DNA of 64,000 bases. Origin: Roseomonas aerilata DSM 19363 (GTDB taxonomy: Bacteria; Pseudomonadota; Alphaproteobacteria; Acetobacterales; Acetobacteraceae). Under the pieces are notes generated by a model. The model saw nothing but the letters and a program-made list of their open reading frames with translations. It did not search any database and was not told the origin of the DNA. How positions within the stretch are numbered: position 1 is the stretch's first letter; each line of letters starts with the position of its first letter. Positions 44,350 to 54,800 of the stretch are shown here, piece by piece. Position numbers and translations under genes: made by a program. The stretch lies in the NCBI RefSeq assembly GCF_000711725.1, contig NZ_JONP01000010.1, positions 124,001 to 188,000 of the forward strand, read 5' to 3'.

Positions 44350-44755
44350 GGTCTCGCATTGACGCCGTATGTCGGGAACGGCCGTCATCTCCCAGAACGC
44401 TCCCTTGGTTATTGGCCCAACCGCGAAAGCCCGGCGTGAGATGCCTCCATCGCGGCCGCGCAGGGCGCAGTTCCCCGTTACGTCCAATCCTAGGCGAAAG
44501 GGATCGGGACGAGCGATCCCGCGCGCGAGCAGGTTACGCGCGAGCGGATGGCTGCCTCGGTCGTAGTCGGCGCTCGGCCCGGAACAGTTGATGACGCGCG
44601 CCGCCACCAGTTTAATAGGCCCTGCCGCGGCCGAACTGGCCACCGCGCTCGGTGAGGATGACTTGTGTCGAACTGGGGCAGTGACGAAGCAGGTGGAGCG
44701 CGAGTAACGTTCCGCTAAAGCCCGCGCCGATAACCGCGATGGTGGTGGACGTCAC
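44350..44755 (-). pseudogene. FAD/NAD(P)-binding protein (HI0933/PF13454-like) with a large internal deletion
   Basis: From GTG 44755 the frame reads VTSTTIAVIGAGFSGTLLAL then LHLLRHCPSSTQVILTERGG, a complete FAD-binding N-terminus, and stops after QFGRGRAY. Immediately beyond, in another frame, comes KLVAARVINCSGPSADYDRG followed by PFRLGLDVTGNCALRGRDGG and AVGPITKGAFWEMTAVPDIR, the C-terminus of the same family. About 300 residues between are deleted, and the last few are lost at the junction with the LivK-like fragment. Confidence 0.8.
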
Positions 44756-44907
44756 GCTTCCTGCTCACCCCCAGTGTCCAGGCGACCTAAGTTCGGCATC
44801 CCTGCCCTCGCAACGTCAACTACGAGCACGTGAGGGCTCTCACGCCAGCCTGGCCGTGCCACGGCGCGGCAGAAGAACGATCCAGCCGGGAAGGCGAGCA
44901 GGATATT

Positions 44908-45129
44908 TCAGAGCTCGCGAGTTCGCTTGGTAACCCCGAACCCGTTCAGCTGCTCGCCCAGGTCGATGTTGGTAAGGACAACCTGGCAAGGCTCCGCGCC
45001 TTCGAGGTACTCCAACGCGGCGGCTGCATTCTCAGCCATCTGCACGATATAGCTTGCGTCCTCCAGCGCCCGGAGCGTCACGTCCAGCACAAGTTCATCA
45101 TCGTCGAGAACAAGGACGTCGCACGTCAT
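44908..45129 (-). pseudogene. truncated response-regulator receiver domain lacking the phospho-acceptor Asp
   Basis: From ATG 45129: MTCDVLVLDDDELVLDVTLR has the acidic pair of a CheY-like fold, and CQVVLTNIDLGEQLNGF is the strand that should carry the phosphorylated Asp. Where relatives read T-D-I, this has T-N-I, so the acceptor is Asn. The frame stops after KRTREL at 73 residues; a complete receiver needs about 115-120. The signalling surface after helix 3 is missing. Confidence 0.68.
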
Positions 45130-45231
45130 TCGGTCTGCCGTTCCAGTTCTAAAGTAAGCGCGGCAGTCCCGCTGCGGCCGCAACGCTTACCTTAGCCTCT
45201 TGCCGGTTCCGGACTGCACTACCGCTCCGAT

Positions 45232-45558
45232 TTATCGCCTCTCGGTCGTCAGCAACCCGAACACGAAGCCGACCGCTCCAGCGATCAGAAGGGCCGGTAG
45301 TGGATGCTGGTGGAGAGCTGCGCGGGCGGCTCCTCCTGCCTGATTGGCCTGGACGGCTGTGTGACCGTGAATCGCGGTGTCCGTCCCATCAGGGGAGATA
45401 AAGCCTGTGGCGCCGCCTTTGTGAACGGGATCGGAGGCGGGAAAGGTGTCCTCCACCCCTTTGTCGACCTTGGCCTCGTGAGTTGCTCCGGGCTTCAGAT
45501 CTGAAACCCAGTGCCCGGTCTCCTCGTCGCGCTTCTGGTCGGTACGGTCCTTGTCCAT
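45232..45558 (-). CDS. small membrane-anchored protein (ElaB/DUF883-like tail)
   Basis: 108 residues from ATG 45558. A polar charged N-terminus (MDKDRTDQKRDEETGHWVSD) with FPASDPVHKGG leads to one C-terminal membrane span and basic end (LPALLIAGAVGFVFGLLTTE-RR). This matches the tail of DUF883/ElaB/YqjD-type inner-membrane proteins, some of which bind ribosomes or respond to stress. The role here is unknown. Confidence 0.7.
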   Translation of the reverse strand: MDKDRTDQKRDEETGHWVSDLKPGATHEAKVDKGVEDTFPASDPVHKGGATGFISPDGTDTAIHGHTAVQANQAGGAARAALHQHPLPALLIAGAVGFVFGLLTTERR

Positions 45559-45839
45559 AGTCAGTGTCCTGATCCATCTCTGTGAAAGCCGGTCACAGCG
45601 CCCATGGGAGCTGCGGCTCATCGAAGGATGAAGCGCAGAAGACGGGAACAGAGTTCCACCTGAGGCCAGCGCCTCGATGCCGGGGATCCGCTCCTGCCCC
45701 TGGGGCACCAGATAGGTTCGGATGGCCGACTGTATCCTGCTCTGGGGTGACCTCCCTGTCCTGAGCATGCAATCCAAGCACGGGTACAGACTTCCTGTTC
45801 GAAGGGCGGTTACCGTAGGAGGCCAAACAGCACTGAAAT

Positions 45840-45867
45840 TTGCAAATTGCCGCTTCTCCACTATATG
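45840..45867 (+). promoter_or_regulatory. possible sigma-70-type promoter for the LLM monooxygenase operon
   Basis: TTGCAA (45840-45845), a 16-base spacer and TATATG (45862-45867) lie in an unusually AT-rich patch. If used, transcription would start near 45874, very close to the ATG at 45884, which would favour a start codon further downstream for the following gene (for example TTG 45968). Confidence 0.4.
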
Positions 45868-45883
45868 TGACCGTGGAAACGTA

Positions 45884-47317
45884 ATGCGGGCATTAGACCG
45901 GCTTCGAGAGAGCCAGATATCCGCCGCCGCCGGTTTTCCGGCCCGGCCTTCCATCGGATTGCGCCCCTTGCCTTCCAAGCGCCAGATCAGCCTCGGCCTC
46001 TTTCTCTTCGCCAGCGGCCACCATGTCGCCGGTTGGCGCTGCCCAGGCGCGCAGTCGGACGCCACCTTCAATCCATCATTCATGGCAGACATGGCGCGCA
46101 AGGCCGAGGCCGCGTGCTTCGACATGGTCTTCCTAGCCGACAACAACTGCATCCAGCAGGACGACTGGTTGGCCGTGCGGCGCATGGCAAGGCCCAACAT
46201 CTTCGAGCCGGTCGCCCTGCTCTCGGCGCTGTCCATGGTGACGCGGCGCATCGGCCTCGTGGCTACCGGGTCCACCACCTACTCCGAACCTTACCACATC
46301 GCCCGCTCTTTCGGGACGTTGGATTACCTCTCCAACGGGCGCGCCGGCTGGAACATCGTCACCACCTCCAACTCGCTCGAGGCATGGAACTTCGGCCGGG
46401 AAAGCCACCCCGCCCATGCCGACCGCTACAAGCGTGCTGCCGAGTTCGTGGAGGTGACCAAGGGCCTTTGGGACAGCTTCGAGGACGACGCCTTCATCCG
46501 CGACAAGGAGAGCGGCATCTACTTCGATGCTTCGAAGCTGCACGTCCTCCATCACAAGGGCGAGCATTTCTCGGTCCGCGGCCCGCTGAACCTAGGACGC
46601 CCGCCGCAGGGCCATCCCGTCCTGGTCCAGGCCGGCGGCTCTGACGCAGGGCGCGACCTCGCGGCTCGCACGGCCGAGGTGATCTTCGCGGTGAACCAGG
46701 CCCTGCCGGACGCACAGGCCTTCTACGCCGACGTGAAGGCGCGGGTGGCTGCCCACGGCCGTGATGCCGACCTGGTGAAGGTCATGCCCGGCTTCTTCCC
46801 TGTCGTCGGCCGCACCCGCACGGAAGCGGAGGACCACATGGCGGAGTTGCAGAGGCTGCTGCATCCGGATGTCGGCCTTTCGCTCCTCTCTTTCCTCACC
46901 GGCGGCTTCGACCTCTCCGGCTATGACGTGGACGGCCCGCTGCCCGACCTGCCGGATACCGACGTTGGCAAGGCGCGCATAAAGGTGATCGCGGACCTCG
47001 CCAAGCGCGAGAACCTCAGCATCCGGCGCCTGTACGAGCGCATCGCCGTCTCACGCGGCCACCACATGATCGTGGGCAGCGCCACCGAGGTCGCCGACCG
47101 TATGGAGGAGTGGTTCGAGGGTAAGGCGGCCGACGGCTTCAACGTCATGCCGCCGACCTTTCCCGCGGGCCTGGACGCCTTCGCCAGCCTCGTGGTGCCG
47201 GAGCTTCAGCGCCGCGGCCTGTTCCGGACCGGCTATGCCGGCACCACCCTCCGCGAACACCTCGGCCTGCCGCGCCCCGCCCATCTGAGCCGCGGGCAGG
47301 TGGCTCTCCCCGCCTGA
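45884..47317 (+). CDS. LLM-class flavin-dependent monooxygenase (NtaA/SnaA/DszA family)
   Basis: About 477 residues from ATG 45884; TTG 45968 gives a protein beginning LPSKRQISLGLFLFASGHHV, close to where relatives start. Family motifs: FLADNNCIQQDD, TGSTTYSEPYHIARSFGTLD, SNGRAGWNIVTTSNSLEAWN, HPVLVQAGGSDAGRDLAA and DGFNVMPPTFPAGLDAF. These FMNH2-dependent monooxygenases oxidise chelators, dibenzothiophene sulfones, alkanesulfonates and similar. Reduced flavin must come from a separate reductase, which is not adjacent. A Bug gene follows 22 bp downstream, and they form an operon. Confidence 0.92.
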   Translation: MRALDRLRESQISAAAGFPARPSIGLRPLPSKRQISLGLFLFASGHHVAGWRCPGAQSDATFNPSFMADMARKAEAACFDMVFLADNNCIQQDDWLAVRRMARPNIFEPVALLSALSMVTRRIGLVATGSTTYSEPYHIARSFGTLDYLSNGRAGWNIVTTSNSLEAWNFGRESHPAHADRYKRAAEFVEVTKGLWDSFEDDAFIRDKESGIYFDASKLHVLHHKGEHFSVRGPLNLGRPPQGHPVLVQAGGSDAGRDLAARTAEVIFAVNQALPDAQAFYADVKARVAAHGRDADLVKVMPGFFPVVGRTRTEAEDHMAELQRLLHPDVGLSLLSFLTGGFDLSGYDVDGPLPDLPDTDVGKARIKVIADLAKRENLSIRRLYERIAVSRGHHMIVGSATEVADRMEEWFEGKAADGFNVMPPTFPAGLDAFASLVVPELQRRGLFRTGYAGTTLREHLGLPRPAHLSRGQVALPA

Positions 47318-47339
47318 CACCCGCTGCAGGAGTACCGCA

Positions 47340-48311
47340 ATGACCTACTGCCTGCGCCGTCGCATGGCTCTTGGCCTGATCGCGGCACCCGCCCTCGCCC
47401 GGGCCGCGCGCGCTGCCGGGTGGGTGCCGGACCGCCCTGTCAGGATCATTGTTCCCTTCCCGCCCGGCGGCGGGCTTGATCTGGTCGGCCGCGTGCTGGC
47501 CGACACGATGGCCTCGGAACTCGGCCAACCCGTCGTGGTGGACAACAGGGCTGGCGCCGCCGGCGCGCTCGGCATTGAGCAGGTATATCAGGCGGCGCCA
47601 GACGGCTACACGCTCGGCATCACCAGCTCGGGCAACATCACCATCGGCCCGCTCCTGCGCCGGACGCCCTATCAGCCGATGGCGCTCACCCATGTGTCGC
47701 GCCTCACGACCAGTCCGTTGATGCTCGTTGCGCGCAAGGGCTCGCCGGTGGCGGATCTGGATGCCTTTCTCGCCTGGATGCGCGCAAAGCCCGAGGAGGT
47801 ACGCTTCGCCTCCGCCGGTATCGGCTCCAGCACCCATCTGTCGCTCGAGCTGCTGAACATCCGTCTCGGCACGAGGACGATGAATGTGCCCTATCGAGGC
47901 ACCACGCCGATGCTGACCGACCTTGCCGCCGGCATCGTCGATGTGGCCTTCGCCGACGCGACGGGCTGGCCATTGGTCGAGCAAGGCGCACTCCGCCTGC
48001 TGGCTGTGTCCTCCGGTGAGGCTTGGGCGCGCAGCCCCCAGACGCCGACCCTCGACAGCCGGCTGGGCGAGTTCCGCGTGACCAACTGGTACGGGCTGGT
48101 TGCCCCGCCGAATCTTCCCGCACCGATCCTGGCGAGGTTCGAGGCAGAGGTGGCGCAGGCCCTCGCGCTGCCCAAGGTGCAGCAGGCTTATGCAACCTCC
48201 GGCTTCACGGCCTTGCCACTACCACGAGCGCAGTTCCACCCGTTCCTGGAAAGCGAGATCAAGCTCTGGGACAGCGTGATCGAGACGGCGAAGATCGAGA
48301 AGGAAAGTTAG
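47340..48311 (+). CDS. Bug/TctC-family periplasmic solute-binding protein
   Basis: 323 residues, started behind CAGGAG. Signal peptide CLRRRMALGLIAAPALARAA. Family motifs: VPDRPVRIIVPFPPGGGLDL, PVVVDNRAGAAGALG, RFASAGIGSSTHLSLELLN and NVPYRGTTPMLTDLAAG. It is the second gene of an operon with the LLM monooxygenase, so its ligand is probably that enzyme's substrate (inference). Its 3' end overlaps the edge of the broken FAD monooxygenase by 4 bp. Confidence 0.93.
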   Translation: MTYCLRRRMALGLIAAPALARAARAAGWVPDRPVRIIVPFPPGGGLDLVGRVLADTMASELGQPVVVDNRAGAAGALGIEQVYQAAPDGYTLGITSSGNITIGPLLRRTPYQPMALTHVSRLTTSPLMLVARKGSPVADLDAFLAWMRAKPEEVRFASAGIGSSTHLSLELLNIRLGTRTMNVPYRGTTPMLTDLAAGIVDVAFADATGWPLVEQGALRLLAVSSGEAWARSPQTPTLDSRLGEFRVTNWYGLVAPPNLPAPILARFEAEVAQALALPKVQQAYATSGFTALPLPRAQFHPFLESEIKLWDSVIETAKIEKES

Positions 48312-48789
48312 AAGCAAAGCGGGGCAGCGAGGAGGCGTACCGTGCTGACTTCCAACCGTGGACCGGCCTCCAGACGAGATCCCTCTGCCTGCGGGGGATT
48401 GTGTTGCATGCGCTCCGCCGTGGCGCCAAACGACCGGAGCTGTGCGCCCAGAAGGCGCTCCGTCTCGCTCTGCGGCACCATCAGCGCGAAGTTGTAGGCG
48501 CTGGCGATGTCACAGAACCTGGCGATGTCACAGAACTCGGTGCGGGTCAGCACGGCCGCGCGGCTGCGGATGGACGCGGCATGCACCCGGTGCCCGATCC
48601 GCAGGAAAGCGTCCGAGCAGCCAGCCGGTCCAGCAGTTCCAGCGTGCGGCTCCAGACGACGATCGCCCGGGAGGTCTCGGCCGGGTGCGCGCTGCCGTCG
48701 ATGATCCGGACGAGAAGGCCGTAGCGCGCCAGCTCGGACGCCATGGGCAGGCCGACCGGCCCGGCACCGACAATTAAGATGGGTGACAT
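48308..48789 (-). pseudogene. N-terminal fragment of an FAD-dependent monooxygenase, frameshifted
   Basis: From ATG 48789: SPILIVGAGPVGLPMASELA then RYGLLVRIIDGSAHPAETSR and RTLELLDRLAA are the FAD-binding start of a class A hydroxylase. The coding sense then moves one frame (CSDAFLRIGHRVHAASIRSR, ASAYNFALMVPQSETERLLG), consistent with loss of one base in the GGC run around 48620. An 18-bp tandem duplication sits inside it (48501-48536). The gene ends after about 160 residues of a normal 500, at the end of the Bug gene. Confidence 0.82.
48501..48536. repeat. 18-bp perfect tandem duplication
   Basis: CTGGCGATGTCACAGAAC occurs twice in direct succession (48501-48518 and 48519-48536). Read on the minus strand it repeats the residues EFCDIA/RFCDIA inside the broken FAD monooxygenase. 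Relatives have one copy, so this is a recent slippage duplication in a non-functional gene. Confidence 0.85.
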
Positions 48790-48856
48790 GAGGGAGGTCC
48801 TCCGTTTGGTGCCCCGTCCGCGGGAAGAGGGCGCTCCCCCTTCCCGCGGCCTCTTC

Positions 48857-51800
48857 TCAGAACCGGTAGGCCGCGCGGGCGAGACCGGCGTGGGAGTTGT
48901 AGCCGTCACCGACCGCGGCGCTGTACTGCACGCGCAGGTCCCAGTTGGACGTGGTGAGCAGCTCCGCACCAAGGGTGAACTTGCCCAGCACGTCCGGGAT
49001 GGGCGTGCTAGCCCGGAAGCCTCGGCTTGCCGGCTGGCTGGCGAGGCGGGCCGTTGCCGCCCAATCCCCGTTCGCGCCCAGCTCGACACCGACGCTGGCG
49101 AAGGGGCGGAGCACCGTCGCCTCGCCCAGCCGGACACGCCCACCCACCTCCACGGCAGGCACCGCGGTGAAGGTCGTGGCACCCTGGGAAGCAACGGCGA
49201 GGTTGAAGGGCGCGGCCCCGCTCTCCGTGTAGCCGCCGCTGCGGACGTGGTTCAGGTGCAGGTCCACCCGCGGCTGCACATACCAGCCCGCCGCCTCGCC
49301 CCCGAAGGGCACCTGGTAGGCCAGCCGCGCGTGGGCGCCGACATGCCAGGCATCCGGCTTGGCCCTCGCGGTGCCCTGGAAGCTGCCGGCGGTGACGGAA
49401 CGCTGGCTCTCGTACCAGCCGTATCCGGCATCGACGGCGCCCGAGACCTGCCACGGGCCCGCCTGGTAGCGTAGCAGGGCGCCGAGCAGCGCGCTGTCGC
49501 CGCTGACCTTGGAGGAGCCCGCATCGCCCCGGAACACGCTGCTCTGGTAGGCGATGGAGCCGCCGACGAACCAGCCCGGCGCGATCTGCACCTGCCCGCC
49601 GGTCTGCATCGTCCAGGACGTCGCCTTGTAGCCGAGCGCGCCGCCGGTGCTGTCCTGGGTCGCCGTGCTGCCGAAGGCGCGCGCCCAGCCGCAGCTCGCC
49701 TCGTCCTGGCTGATGCCGGCGCCCTCGAAGGTGGCGCAGTCGTTCAGCATGTTGGTGCTGAAGTCGCGGCTGCTGGCGAAGCGGGAGGCCGAGATCGCCC
49801 CCACCGTCTGCCCGGACAGGCTGTTCAGCGCCTGCCCGTAGCCAGCGCCGTCGCGCACCCCGGCAAGCGCCGTGAAACCGGCGTTCAGGTTGGCGCCGCC
49901 GTTCCACAGCTCCTGCAGGTGAGCGGCAACGGCCCGCTGGTTGGCGCCGAGCCCGGCAGCCTGGCCCGTGAACTCGGCCCGGGGCTGGACCAGCAGGCTG
50001 TTGCCGGCCTGCCGGGCGTCGAAGGCGAAGAGATGCGTCCGGGTCGAGGTCAGGGAAGGATCGGGCGTCACGCCCTCGGTCGCGGTCAGCACCGTAACTG
50101 CGCGGTTGGCCAGCGCCGCCGGGTGCAGCTCCAGCATGCCGCCCAAGCGGACGCTGCCCTGAACATCGATCCGGTCCGAGGCGCCCGTGCCGTGGTTCGT
50201 GTCCAGAACCAAGCGGCCGGTCGGACCCTGAACCAGGTTGCCGCTCATTGCCGTGGCGGCGATCGCGCCGGTGCCGCCGACGTTCACGGTCCCGTTGTTG
50301 GTCAGTGTCCCCGCGCCGTAGTTGTTGACTGGCCCCTGGTTGATCGTCGCACCGGCGTCGTTGAGGACGTTGCCGCCACCGCCGCCGTTGCCGAGGCTGA
50401 TGCTGCCGGTGATCGTGCCGCCGGACTGGTTGTGGATATTGGTCCAGCCCCCGGTGCTGTACACCGCCGTGCCCCCCGCCCCGGTCTTGCCCAGCGAGGT
50501 GATGGTTCCTCCGTTGGTGATCTGGTTCGAGGTCGTGGTGTCCACCGGGGCCTGGGCGCTCGGCCCGCCGACGACGTAGATGCCCGCGCCGTACCCGTCG
50601 TTGGCGCTGAAGTTGGTCCCGCCCTGGACAGTCCCCCCGGTGAGGACGTTGACGGCGATGGCAGAGCCGCCGGTCAGGTTGCCTGGACGTCCGGAGCCCG
50701 GAGCCGGCGCGACGGGTTGCCCCACACTCTCGGCGAAGATGCCGGGCGAGGCCGCGCCGCCCGCCAGCACCTGGCCGCTGACGTTGACGGCCACGGTGCC
50801 GCCGGCGCCGGTCCCGCCCGCCCAGCCGTCATTGGCGCCGAAGCCGCTGGTGGTGACACGCCCGCCCCCGCCACCGATGCTCTGGGCCAGGATCACCGGC
50901 GTGTTGCCCGCCGCCGTCGAGAGCGTGGCGCCCGGGTTCACCATGACGGAGACCGGCCCGCCGTTGCCGTCGTGGTTGGACGTGGGCGTGAAGCCCGCGC
51001 GCTGCGCCGTCAGCCCGGTGTCGCCGGCCAGACCGCCGCCGCCGCCGATGCTCTGCGCCAGCACGGCGACGCCGCCGGTGCCGGTGGTGGTGATGCTGGC
51101 CGGCGGCGGCGTCGGCACCTGGGCTGTCGGGGCGGTGCCCACCGTCACAGAGACCGAATTGGCGTTGCCGGTCATCATGCCTGTGCCGAAGGGATTGGCG
51201 CTGTTGTTCGGCGTGCCGCCGAGCACCAGACCGCCGCCGCCGCCGATGCTCTGCACCAGGATGCCGTAGGCGTTCCGCCCCATCGTCGCGATGCTGCCGG
51301 TGCTGGTGACGGAGACCGCGCCGGCGGTGCCGCCATCCCTGGCATTGCCGCTGGCGCCACCGATGGTGAGATTGATCCCGTAGCTGCCGCCGGTGGCCAC
51401 CGCCTTGCCGCCGTTGTTGTCCTCGTTGTCGGAGGACCGGGTCCGCACCATCCCGCCGCCACCCTGGATGCTCTGCGCCAGGATGCCGATCGCGTCGTGG
51501 CTGCGCGTCTCGATGCTGCCGCTGTTGGTGACGGTGACCGTTCCCGCCGTGCCGCCGCCGCCGCCATTGGCGCCGATGGAGATCGGCACGCTGAGGACCG
51601 AGTTGTCGCTGTTGTCCTCTGGCTTCACCTTGGCGGCAGAGGTTCCGGCGATGCCGCCGCCCCCCGCGATGCTCTGCGCCACGATGCCGAGCGACTGGCC
51701 GCCGATGGTGGTGATGCCGCCGTAGTTGTTCACCGTGACGTTGGCGCCGTTGCCGCCGCCGCCGCCATTGCCGCCGACACCGATCGCGCCCTGCACGTCG

Positions 51801-54800
51801 CCGCTGGTGGTCGAGGAGAGGGCCGCGCCGCCATTGCCGCCGCCACCGCCGATGGCCTGCGCGAGGATGCCGTCCGACATGGGGCCGACCGTGCCGATGC
51901 GGCCGTAATTGTCCACGGCCACGTTGCCGGCCGCCCCGCCGCTGCCGCCCCGGCCGCCGACGCCGACATTGACGGTAATGGAGGTCGCGTCGCTGCTGTC
52001 GTCGCTCTCGCCGGTGTTGCCGCCGAGGTTCTCCAGCGCGTCGCCGTCATCGGCCGCGTCACCGAGGCGGGGTGCCGAGGCCGGCGCGCCGGTCACGAGG
52101 CTGGTCGCCAGCGCGGCGAGCGCCTGGACCGAGTTGTACTGGTTGAGGCTGGAGCTGCCGCCGCTGGCCATGGCGGCGGCGATCCGAGCATAGGCGCTGT
52201 CCAGTGTCGCCGCAGTGCCCGTGCCGCCGTCGGTGGAGGAGGTCTGGTGGCCGATGGTGCTGGCCGCCTTGCCGCCCTGGCCGCCGCCACCAGCAATGCT
52301 CTGCGCCACGACACCGGGCGCCGAGGCGCCGAAGGTGACGATGGCGCTGCCCTGCTTCGTGGTCACGTGAACAGAGTCGCTGTTCAGCCCGGTCCAGGTG
52401 GAGCCACCAGTCCCGCTGTTGGCACCGACGTTCAGCGTGGCGCTGTAGGTGCCGCTGGACGTGCCCGCCGCGCCGCCGCCGCGGCCACCACCGCCGCCCA
52501 CCGCCTGGGCCATGATGCCCACTGCGCCGTCGCCCAGCGTCAGGATGGCACCGTTGTTGGTGGCGACCACCTGGCGGCCGTCGCCGCCGCCCTGCCCCTG
52601 GCCGCCCATGTTGAGGGTGACGCTCACATTGGACGCGTCGTCGCCGGTCGCCTTGCCCTGGCCATCCCCGGTGCCGCCCGCGCCGCCGCCGCCGCCGATG
52701 CTCTGCGCCAGCACGCCGTCCGCGGACTCGCCGCTGGTGATGATCAGCCCGTTGTTGCCGACCGTCACGGTATTGCCGGAACCGCCGCCGCCGCCGCTGC
52801 CGCCGAAGCTGACCGTTCCCGTGAGGTTGAAGGTGCTGCTGCCCTGGGCACTGGCATGGGCAGAGGAGTCGCCGCCCGCACCGCCGCCGCCGCCGATGCT
52901 CTGCGCCACCAGCGCGGCCGCTCCGGACCCGCGGGTTGCGAGCAGGCCGCTGTTGTCCAACGTGACGGGGCCGCCTGCGCCACCGGCCCCGCCGCTTCCG
53001 GCAAGGCTGACACTGAGCGCGACCGTAGGAATTTCGCCGTTGTCAGGAACGGAATATGCCGTGGCCTTGGAGGCGGCGGCGCCGCCGAGGCCGCCACCCG
53101 CGCCGATGCTCTGCGCCACGATGCCGAAGCTGTCATGGCCGGCCGTGACAATCGCTCCGCTGTTGGTGGTGCTCGCACCCGGCGCGAAGCCGATGGAACC
53201 GCCATCGCCGCCGCCGCTGCCCGTACCGCCGAGCGCGACGGAGGCGCTGCCGGCGACGCCCGTGCTGCGGCTGTAGGCAGAGCCACCTGAGCCGCCACCG
53301 CCGCCGATGCTCTGGAGCAGCATGCCAGGGGAGTGGGCACCCTGCGTGCTTACGGTTCCGGCGCTGGTCGCCTGGATGGCGCCGCCGTTCCCGCCCCCTG
53401 CTCCCTGGCCACCGACCACCAGGTTCAGGAAGGCGCCCGAGCCCGAGGCGTCGCCGCCCGACCCGCCCCCGCCGCCGACGCTCTGCGCCGCCATGCCCGA
53501 GGAGAGCTCGGCCGTGGTGCGGATCGTGCCACCATAGTTCAGGATGATGTTGCCGCCGTTGCCGCCGATCGCGCCGGCCCCGCCGACCGCGAGCCAGCCG
53601 CGGTCATTGCCACCGGAGCCACCGCCGCCGCCGATGCTCTGCGCGAGGATGCCCGGCGAATTCGTGCTGCCGGTGCTGATCGACCCGCGCCCGGAGACGC
53701 TGATGGCGCTGCCGTTGCCACCGGAGGCACCTTCGCCGCCGGTAGCACCCCAGCCGCCGCCGGTGCCGCCGTTCTGGCCAGTGCCGCCGAAGGATTGCGC
53801 CAGAATGCCCGGCGCGTGATCAGCACTCTCCGTCGTCAAAGAACCGTCGTTGACGATGGTGATCATGCCGCCATTCCCGCCGCGGCCAGAGTTGCCACCC
53901 GACGCCCAGCCGCTTTCATCAGCGCCGAGCCCGCCGATCCCGCCGAAGGATTGGACCCAGATGGCCGGGGTGAAGTACCTGCCGAGCTGGACGTTCACGC
54001 TGCTCTGATTGGTGACCGTGACATTGAGGGCCCCGCCGTCTCCCGCAGCACCGCCATCGCCGCCGCTGCCGCCGTCCGTCTTGCTGGAGCCGGTCCCGCC
54101 GTTCCCGCCATTGCCGCCGGCGCTGACGATCCGTACGCCGGCACCGGGCGAGACGGATGACGGGCCAACGGTCGGAGGGCTATTGGCGAAGAACTGAGTG
54201 TACGCGGTGATCGAGGTACCGAGATTGACGGTGACTGTGCCGCCGGAGCCGGGCAACGCGCTGTTATTCGCATCGGTCGTCGCGCCGTCGACGCCCTGCT
54301 TGGCATAGTCGGTCACATGCGGGTGGCCGCTGCCGCCGTTCCCCGCGATCGACTGGGCCAGGATGCCTGTCTGGATGGATTGGATCGCGCCGACCTGGCC
54401 GGAATTGGTTTCCGCCTGGTTCGGATTGGCATAGGCATTGATCGTGATGTCGCCACCATTGGCGCCGGGCTGGGATACGCCGGGCAGGCCGCCCTGGGTG
54501 GGAACGCCGCCGCCGCCGCCATTGCCGCCGCCGGAGTAGACCTGGACAGCCGGGGCATCGGCCGCCGGATTGCCGTACTGGTCGATGCCGCTGATGACCT
54601 GGACGTTGGAGCCCTGCGGCATGGTCACGGTGATGCTGCCCGCCGCCCCGGCAGCACCGCCGCTGCCGGCGCTCAGGTTCGGCACCGGAGCGACGGCGTT
54701 GTTGCTGGCATCGGTTCCGTCGCTGCCGCTGCCGGCTTGCGTCGCCAGCGCCACGCCCGGCGTACTTCCAGCGGCGTAGTAGAGACCGCCGGTGCCGGGG

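Noticed and set aside
43006-44643. 545-codon minus-strand open frame fusing an FAD-protein C-terminus to other sequence
   Set aside because: Only the first ~105 codons are meaningful (FAD protein C-terminus). The remainder is an out-of-frame reading of the LivK-like and SBP genes.
49919-53290. 1123-codon open frame on the plus strand
   Set aside because: It is the antisense shadow of the glycine-rich autotransporter repeats. The product is Ala/Gly/Arg/Asp-rich with no domain, while the minus strand encodes a complete autotransporter.
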